From positions 73,592,751 through 73,656,750 of the forward strand of contig OX422223.1 in the NCBI GenBank assembly GCA_949130495.1: 64,000 nucleotides of DNA. Reading direction: 5' to 3'. Below the pieces are notes generated by a model. It had not been told where the DNA came from. It saw only the letters and a program-made list of their open reading frames with translations, and made no database searches. The stretch comes from Sambucus nigra. Its lineage: Eukaryota; Streptophyta; Magnoliopsida; Dipsacales; Adoxaceae. The first letter of the stretch is position 1. The number at the start of each line of letters is the position of its first letter. The translations under genes were made by a program, and so were the position numbers. Below are positions 57,363 through 64,000 of the stretch, in pieces.

Positions 57363-58602
57363 GAATTAGAAATATTTTATGGGGAAGATTTATCTGACTC
57401 TGATATTTCTAACAGTTCTAATGAAATTTTATATGAACTAGAATCTGATTCAAAATCATCTGATGAAAAACTTGTATTTATGTATAATACTGCAGAAGTA
57501 CGAGGAAGTAGCGAAGATGAGCTACAAATAATAGCCCTTCGTGAAATAGTTGGAGAAGAAATCACTTTTACCAACGAACAGTTACAAGAAATTGATAATC
57601 AAAGACAACTTATAAAAAAGGAAGATGTCTATAAATTATCAAAATTCAAATTATTCTCAACAAGAATATTTGAACAATTTAAGGGTAATACTATTGCCGG
57701 GTCAACAGATGATGAGACGGCAGATATAAAACTCTTTGATTTAAAAAAGATCAAAAGATGGAAGAAAAAACACCCAAATATAAAATTATATTCATATCGG
57801 GTTTATTCAAATATGTATTAGTGCCTTCTTTAGACAAGGTATGGATACACCCGTAGTGATACTGGTCTTAAATAAAAGATTCAGTAATCCTATGAATGAC
57901 ATAATTGGAGGACTCCAATCCAATTTGGTAAATGGAGTTATTTGGTTTAACATAAAACCAAATTTCTTTATATCTATTGATGATCCAAATATTGAAGAAT
58001 CTGTCATTATAAAAATCCAAACCAAAGGAATAGGAATGAAAGATACCTCTATAAATATGTCAATACATTGTAAAACAATTCATGAATTGACAACCTTACC
58101 ACATACTAACACACAGAATGTGGACAGAAATATAATAGAAATATTTGAACCTCGGCTATTTGATTCAGAAATTCATCACATATTAATCAATTGGAGAGAT
58201 TTGAAAGTACCAAAATAATGGATACTACCCCAAATAATAGAAGCTCCACGTGAAAAACAAAGAAACGGTGTTGAATTACAGGTATCTAGAAATAATGTTT
58301 ATTTTAAAAATAAGCATTCAGAAAATTGGAAAAAGAATTTTCCTGATAATGATTGGGAAAAATTAAAAGGAAAAAACCTTTTAAAAGGAGAAAGTAGTAA
58401 TAGCAAACCACCTATTGATATGAAAAATATACAAGTACCAATATTACCTGGAACAAATTATCTAAAAGAAGATAATATAAAATCCAGTCAAATTTACCTC
58501 TTCCAATTAGGAAAGGGAGAAATTATCTTTTCACCAAGCCATGGAAAGAAAAGATATACATATGTATTGGGAAATTTTAATTTTGTAGGCTATAAACCAT
58601 AA
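57363..58602 (+). pseudogene. Caulimovirid ORF1 3' part: movement protein (30K family)
   Basis: The cell-to-cell movement protein forms plasmodesmal tubules. After an acidic linker (57363-57480), frame 57480-57821 gives the N-terminal part; the reading then shifts (about 57780-57800) to the frame that is open from before 57841, with FRQGMDTPV, SNPMNDIIGGLQSNLVNG and the conserved 'PNFFISIDDPNI' stretch of the 30K superfamily. A stop at 58216-58218 and an end at 58602 follow. The frame is continuous with the coat protein apart from stops, which suggests a coat-movement polyprotein. The C-terminal boundary with the protease is unclear, because 58420-58602 may already be the protease leader. Confidence 0.8.
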
Positions 58603-58604
58603 TC

Positions 58605-58870
58605 TCTGCACACTAATTGATACAGGAGCAACAATTTGTTCTTGTAGACCCAATGCTTTACCACCTGAAAAATGGATAAAAATGAAAAATCCTATTGCTA
58701 TAACAGGCATCAATGGGACACAAAATTTCATTGATCTAAAAGCTAAAAAAGCAGCTATTTGGTTTAATGAAAAGAAATTTATTATTCCCAAAATCTTATG
58801 TTTTCCTAAAATGCATGGAGATTTCATCCTAGGCAATAATTATATCAGAATATTTGCCTATAGGTATTGA
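58605..58870 (+). pseudogene. Caulimovirid aspartic protease
   Basis: The catalytic motif IDTGA is at 58616-58630, followed by the second strand region (KAAIWFNEKKFIIPKILC) and the hydrophobic FILGNNYI motif near 58830. All are in one frame that differs from the movement protein frame before it and the RT frame after it, so frame changes occur at about 58600 and about 58850. This enzyme processes the viral polyprotein. Confidence 0.85.
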
Positions 58871-60506
58871 TGAGGGAATAATAAATTTAACTATCAATAA
58901 AGAAACAGTAAAAATCCATCTACTGCAACAACATAAATATAAGTGTGAAAGAGGCTTTCACCCTACTAAGAAAGGAGATATGACTTCAATTATTAAAGCT
59001 CTTGAAACCACTCATTGGCTTTATACTATTTTAAAAGATAATTTTTTTGAAAACCCACTAAAATTATGGGATAAAAGTCCAAGATATTGTAATCTCAAAT
59101 TAAGAGATTCCAATGTCATTATAAGAGTAAAACCAATGATCTATATCATAAATGATATAGATGAATTTGATAAACAAATCAAAGAACTATTGAAAATTAA
59201 TCTTATTGAAGAAATAATAAGCCCACACTCTAGTCGTGCCTTCATGGTGAGAAAACACAATGAATTCACAAGAGGAAAATCTAGAATGGTTATAAATTAT
59301 AAAAGACTAAATGAACAGTTAGAATTTGAGGGCTAATTTATTCCAAGAAAGGATGTCTTAATTAGCCAAACTAAAGAAAAAAAGTTCTTTAGCAAATTCG
59401 ATTGTAAATCAGGATTCTGGAAGTTAAAACTAACTGAAGAATCCAAACCATTGACAGCCTTTAGTACCCCTAGAGGACACTATCAATGGAATGTTATGCC
59501 TTTTGGACTAAACACATCTCCTCAGGTATATCAAATATGGATGAACAAAATCTTTAAAGACCTTACAGATTTTTGTGTTGTTTATATAGATGATATTATT
59601 GAGTTTTAAAAAACAGTGGAAGAACATAGACATCATCTAAAAATTATTTATGAGAAATTCCAAACACATGGAATAATTCTATCACCAAAGAAAATTGATA
59701 TAAAAAAAATAGAAATTAATTTTCTTGGTATAATCCTAAACCAGGATGGGCTACAATTACAAGATCATATAATCTCTAAAATAAGAGATTTTAATGAAGA
59801 AATTTTGGATAAAAAATAATTACAAAGTTTCTTAGGAATCCTTAATTATGGGAGAAATTTCATGAAAGGATTATCAAAAAAAGAATTACCTCTTCTTGAA
59901 AAACTCAAGAAAGATGAAGTTTTTACATGGAGTAAAAATGATACTCTTGTTGTTAAAACAATTAAACAAGAGATAATAAATAATTGTCCAAAAGTTTATT
60001 TTCCCAAAACAGGAGATAAATTAATATTAGAAACTGGTGCTTCGGATAATTGTTGGGGATGTGTTCTCAAATCAATTCCTGCTGAATATTGGAATGAAAA
60101 TAATACTTTAAATAATTTTGGTATTCGTAGTAAGAAAGCTACTATACCCAAATCAATTCAAAAACATGAATTGATATGTGGATATAATTCTGGAAAATTT
60201 AAACCAAATGAATTGAAATATATCATTTTTGAAAAGTAATTATTAGCAATTAAACTTGCTATTATAAAATTCCATATCTTTTTAGCACTCGAAGACTTTA
60301 TTGTCAGAACAGATAATAAAGCAGAAAAAGACTTCCTAATAAATAAAAGAAATATTTTAGAAGGAATAAGACTTAAATGGTTCAACCAAATTGCTATTTA
60401 TACCTTTGAAGTTGAACATTTAAAGGGTACTAACAGTTTCCTTGCAGATTATCTCAGCAAAAACTATGGAGAATACTCCACTAACGAAGTGGAATATTTT
60501 GATTAA
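58854..60506 (+). pseudogene. Caulimovirid reverse transcriptase-RNase H
   Basis: This enzyme copies pregenomic RNA into DNA. A single frame runs from 58854 to 60506 without frameshift but with four stops, all TAA: 59334-59336, 59607-59609, 59817-59819 and 60237-60239. RT motifs are in order: KSRMVINYKRLNE, FSKFDCKSGFWKLKL, TAFSTPRGHYQWNVMPFGL, then the catalytic YIDDI (59583-59597), intact. The thumb region NFLGIILNQDGLQL and the RNase H start (LILETGASDNCWG) follow. The expected aspartate after ET in RNase H is glycine here, so a catalytic residue is lost. Later RNase H blocks (KHELICGYNSGKFKPNELKY, VRTDNKAEKDF, YLSKNYG) are present. It is clearly non-functional as it stands. Confidence 0.93.
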
Positions 60507-60572
60507 AAAAACCACTAAACCAGTCGAATATATTTTATTAAACCCACTAAACAAGTGGATTATTTTTTCAGA

Positions 60573-62023
60573 ATGGGAGATAATCATCCAGGATAAGTAA
60601 AAGGAGATTGGGTAACAATTGCTAAAAAGGCAAAAACCCATGCCTCATCATCAACTACACAGCCTAAACTAGACCCTGTGTATGTTGTATTAAGTGGAAG
60701 GCATCCATGCTTCTATGATACTTGGAACAAATGTTTTAAACAATTAAATAAATTTCCAGGTGCATGTCATCAAAAATTTAACACTATGCAAGAAGCCGTA
60801 ACTGCATGGCAAAATTGGATAAAACAATTAAGACCTCCAAATATCATCTACCAGTTTTCAAAACTTCAGACCAAGGAAACTCTCCTTGATACTGAACCTA
60901 TGATTTTCACAACCTAGGAATCCCCTGTGAGTTGTATACACCTTTAAATGAAGCATGGAAATCTCATCTTCGAGACAAACGAAAAGATTTTAGAAAAAAC
61001 ATGAGTATCCTTGCTGATAAGATTGTTGAATAAACAACAACCTTAGATAAGTTTAAAAATCTTAGTCTCAAGATTTTAAAAACTTTAAATTATGAAAATG
61101 AAGACTTTTCTTTGCATAAAATCGAAACTTTCTTAGACTTGGCAGAATTATTGGAAAATGATTTTTTATATAAAATCTTCAACACTATTCAAAGAATTTG
61201 CCTATTTGAAAAAGAAAAGGCACTTCTTCCACGACCATTATTTCAAATGGAAATTTTACCCAAAATCGAGGATCAGGAGTAGAAGATAAAACATCTTTTA
61301 ATCCATTTTGATCAAAGCATAAATTATAGTGATGAAATGCCAAAACTGCATTTTTTTACTGAAGAAGGATATCCAAGCTGGGATATTGAGGCTATTGAGT
61401 GGGGATTAGTAAATAAACTAATCTTCTCCAGTATATGTTGTTTTAATAATTTTGAGTTTTTACCCATGATGATCAAAATCCTGATCTATCATGTTTTGAT
61501 AAAAAGTAAGTATAAATATACCCGCTACTTGTCCTTCCATATTACTAGTACAATTGGCTGGCGAACTCGAGAAATTTTCTACCAACCTTACCAAATCTGG
61601 CACCTCAGAGCCACTGAGGATTATGAATGGGATGAAATTGAATAGAATTGGGAAATTATGCAATCGTTGGACCAGTTGGACACAACTAGATATTGGTCAC
61701 AAAACATGATAAATATTTCAAACCTAGCAAACTATTATTATCAGGAAAAGTCTTTAAAATTCATGGTAACTGATGGACGAAGACTATTTGTTACTGATTT
61801 ACCGATAAACTACACCTCCTCGCTTGAACAACCAGCGGTTGTTAGGGACTTTTTAAATAATTTGAAAAACAAAACTAATTTAGATGTTCCCTATGAACAA
61901 TTAAATCATGCGGAGGAGTATGAGTCAGCACAACTGCATGGTCCTCCAAATCACAGCCCTTACGATAGTATGTCATTCAATTCTGTTGCCGAGGCTAATA
62001 TTGCCAATGCATTCGATGCTTGA
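60573..62023 (+). pseudogene. Caulimovirid transactivator/viroplasmin (ORF VI-like)
   Basis: In caulimoviruses this protein forms inclusion bodies and lets ribosomes reinitiate on polycistronic RNA. Near the N-terminus is the viroplasmin/RNase H1-like domain (VYVVLSGRHPCFYDTWNKC, ending at AVTAWQNWIKQL; 60660-60840). It opens at ATG 60573 and has a stop at 60594-60596. The reading shifts near 60905, then continues in one frame to 62023 with stops at 61031-61033, 61280-61282 and 61643-61645. The C-terminal part is acidic and not otherwise recognisable. Confidence 0.8.
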
Positions 62024-62099
62024 TAATTGGACGAAGATAATTAACCCACATGGACGACTGCAAATTATTCAGCACATGCAGTGGGACTCGTAAGCGAAT

Positions 62100-62300
62100 A
62101 GTAACCAATTGACGCATGCAATGATGTTTGGACATTTGAAACAAAACATTCAAATCAGTTACTATTTACTTTTTAAATCACTGTGCACTTTTACTATGAA
62201 TCTACTGTGCACTTTTTGACTTTCGGCAGCTTAGCAACCCACGTTTTGTTCGTTTCCTTTGTTTAAATAATTGAGTAACCTTTTTAAAGGTTATAAAAGG
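62100..62300 (+). promoter_or_regulatory. Putative pregenomic RNA promoter of the caulimovirid copy
   Basis: Intergenic DNA between the transactivator end and the primer site. The TATA box TATAAAAGG is at 62292-62300. The block CTACTGTGCACTTTT is preceded by a similar 'cactgtgcacttttact' around 62180. A poly(A)-signal-like CAATAATAT lies at about 62416. Position and content fit a caulimovirid large intergenic region. Confidence 0.65.
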
Positions 62301-62451
62301 AGGATAGATCCCTTAGTTTAAGATCATCTTCTGAATTCTCTCCTCTTACTTGTAATATTCTTTCTCTCTCACTATCTCATGTTAAGCCCTCTCCACTTGT
62401 AATGTTAAGCTAGTATCAATAATATTCCGATCATTTCCGCACTTGTGTAAT

Positions 62452-62464
62452 TGGTATCAGAGCC
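62452..62464 (+). promoter_or_regulatory. Caulimovirid tRNA-iMet primer binding site
   Basis: TGGTATCAGAGCC is the primer complement that by convention marks position 1 of caulimovirid genomes. It lies about 160 bp after the TATA box. Confidence 0.88.
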
Positions 62465-62514
62465 TTGATATAAAAGGTTAGTATTCTAAATTATGCTTAT
62501 GATGTTCTTTAAAT

Positions 62515-62661
62515 ATGAATGTTAAGGTAGAAACTATTATACTCCACCATCGTACTTATGTTACTGGGGAAAATTTCAAATTAAAATATAAAATTCTTGG
62601 AACTAAGTGTCGTAATAATTGTTGTATGAGATATCGTTTATATCTAATTCTATATAAATAA
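62515..62661 (+). pseudogene. 48-codon frame after the primer site, possible N-terminus of viral ORF1
   Basis: It opens at the ATG at 62515, about 50 bp after the primer site, and ends at TAA 62659-62661. Its place matches the start of the first ORF in a circular caulimovirid genome, and the left end of the copy begins in mid-ORF1. No family motif is visible, so the assignment is from position only. Confidence 0.35.
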
Positions 62662-63483
62662 CTATGTTATTTGATATTAATTTTTGCTTTATTGCTAAAA
62701 TTCATATATGCAGTTATAATCTTCATATTATAATTAAGTTACGTCTGTCTTTATAAAAAAAAATGTGTGTTGAGTCTAAAGAAATATATTCCAAAATCTT
62801 TATTTTTTTGTACAATTAACAATGATACTTTAGTTATATAATGATATTTAATTATTGGATGCTCACAGAGTTGGGTTACATTGTCGGTCGTATTGGAATA
62901 TTGTTAGAATAGGTGACGTATGAGTCACTATTTATTTCTTCGTTGATGTGTTCTTTATAGTCCTGTAAATAAAGGAAATTTTTCCTATTTTTTGTTTAAA
63001 TTATTAGGTTTTGTAGCGGATTGGGTTTATATGGAATATTGTGAAATAGGTGACATAGTTTATACAAGGTCCATGAGTGGCTAGTAATTTGGTTGTAGAA
63101 ATGTTTTTTATACCTTAAACAGGTGAATGGTCCTATAAATAAAGGAAAATGTGTCCAATTTTTTTAAATTTTTTCAACTTATTTGTATTGAAATTAAATC
63201 GAGTCGATCGTATTTCATTGTCGGATTTGGTTCATGTGAGGTTTTTTCGTCAAATTTTTATATATTCTGATTGCGTCCTATGGTAGTTGATTCAAATCTG
63301 CATATAAGTTGGTGGACTATTTATTATTTGTTAATAAAGGTGGATAGTCCTATAAATAAATGATATTATGACCAGTTTTTTTGAAATTACACTATGTTTT
63401 GTCACCGAACGAAATTTTTACCATTTTGCGATTATGTAGTTCGAAAATTTTCGTCGTGCCTTCAGGCACGGGCATGTACTAGT
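62662..63483 (+). mobile_element. Helitron 3' end (left limit unknown)
   Basis: The right terminus has the Helitron pattern: a hairpin CGTGCC-TTCA-GGCACG (63455-63470) followed 13 bases later by the terminal CTAGT (63479-63483). Upstream are three spaced copies of 'agTCCTnTAAATAAAgg' at about 62957, 63129 and 63347. The 5' end (TC start) was not found, so whether the Helitron is short or includes the viral copy is open. Confidence 0.6.
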
Positions 63484-63510
63484 GTGTGTGTGTGTATATA
63501 TATATATATC
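63484..63510. repeat. (TG)n(TA)n microsatellite next to the Helitron end
   Basis: A TG run passes into a TA run immediately after the Helitron terminus. This is slippage-prone DNA and may hide the target site. Confidence 0.9.
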
Positions 63511-64000
63511 AAGCAATTGTGTAATAAATAAAAACTTTAAATTCCTTTGATCATTATTTTGAAAAAAAATTGGATATTTAATTTTATTTTATAACTTTAG
63601 ATATTCATGTCAATAATTCAAGCTAATCATAAATTATTCACACAAGCATCCACGTGATTTAATTCCAATCAATTACTCATGTCGTCCATAATTCTAAGCG
63701 AATCATTGAACATATTAAAAACCCATTAATTAAAATAAAATAATAAATAAATATAGATCGAAACAAATAAGGGAAACAATATAAACTTGGATTCCCATCT
63801 ATTATGGACAAGATGCATAAGAAAAAAAATTCCAATCGAGTAAATTGGTTTTTAATTGGATTAATTCTAGATAAAACATATGAGTAATAGGTTAAGCATT
63901 GTATTATCAATATCATATGCCTATGACGTGTTTTGATGAAGACGTAGCGGCAAAGCTTCAAAGTTGGATACATCGTGTCGTGTTTATCGTGTCAAGTTTG
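63511..64000. other. No recognisable feature
   Basis: AT-rich DNA with short unrelated frames on the minus strand (63677-63973). Confidence 0.4.

Larger units (their letters stand above)
55495..62661 (+). mobile_element. Endogenous pararetrovirus (Caulimoviridae), near full-length, decayed
   Basis: It holds all caulimovirid modules in one orientation: coat protein and movement protein in one polyprotein-like stretch, aspartic protease, reverse transcriptase, RNase H, transactivator/viroplasmin, pregenomic promoter and tRNA-Met primer site. The coat-then-movement order in one ORF with a separate transactivator is that of Cavemovirus/Solendovirus. No integrase is present, as expected. The copy starts inside the first ORF and ends after the primer site, as if a circular genome had been opened within ORF1. 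It carries at least eleven in-frame stops or frameshifts and cannot encode functional proteins. Exact junctions were not resolved. Confidence 0.88.

Overview
This window is repeat-rich intergenic DNA from a plant nuclear genome, most likely a dicot with a large genome. I see no host gene that I can defend. Nearly everything recognisable is an LTR retrotransposon, a decayed endogenous pararetrovirus (Caulimoviridae) or the end of a Helitron, many of them nested. The only long intact reading frame is a 752-codon Ty1/copia-type gag (27000-29258, minus).

Layout. 1-5415: minus-strand Athila/Tat/Ogre-type non-autonomous element arranged LTR-internal-LTR-internal-LTR, repeat period exactly 2617 bp; the first LTR is cut by the window edge. 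5416-6651: fragment of another minus-strand LTR. 6652-15485: minus-strand Tekay/Del-like element with LTRs of about 4 kb (left copy shortened or chimeric), PPT and PBS, but only 1.5 kb of non-coding internal DNA. 15486-18330: decayed copia gag. 18331-31945: internal tail, PBS and 4.8-kb LTR of a second Tekay/Del-like element. That LTR is split by a complete 6048-bp copia element (24383-30430) with equal-length 1096-bp LTRs, PBS, PPT, a perfect 5-bp target duplication and gag only. 31946-52210: older layers, namely an antisense gypsy RT fragment, a pair of 1.2-kb LTR-like repeats (34781-35973, 49269-50436), two plus-strand chromovirus pol remnants each followed by an LTR, and an antisense Tat-type RNase H/integrase remnant. 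53690-53937: another LTR-like promoter. About 55495-62661: a nearly full-length caulimovirid copy in the order coat protein, movement protein, protease, RT/RNase H, transactivator, pregenomic promoter, tRNA-Met primer site, then a short downstream frame. It carries many stops and frameshifts. 63483: Helitron 3' terminus.

The most interesting signals are not genes. (1) Six unrelated LTR promoters (Ty3/gypsy and Ty1/copia) each carry a cluster of short near-perfect palindromic words just upstream of a TATA-like box. The word differs between families, but spacing is often 18-22 bp or about twice that. (2) One Tekay-like LTR has six 30-nt hairpins with an exact 47-bp period, whose arms change in compensated pairs. 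(3) A second hairpin module (CTCGCAA...AATCCAAACAAG) recurs in several elements, with two compensatory stem changes between copies. All of this was read by eye; no alignment, folding or database search was run.
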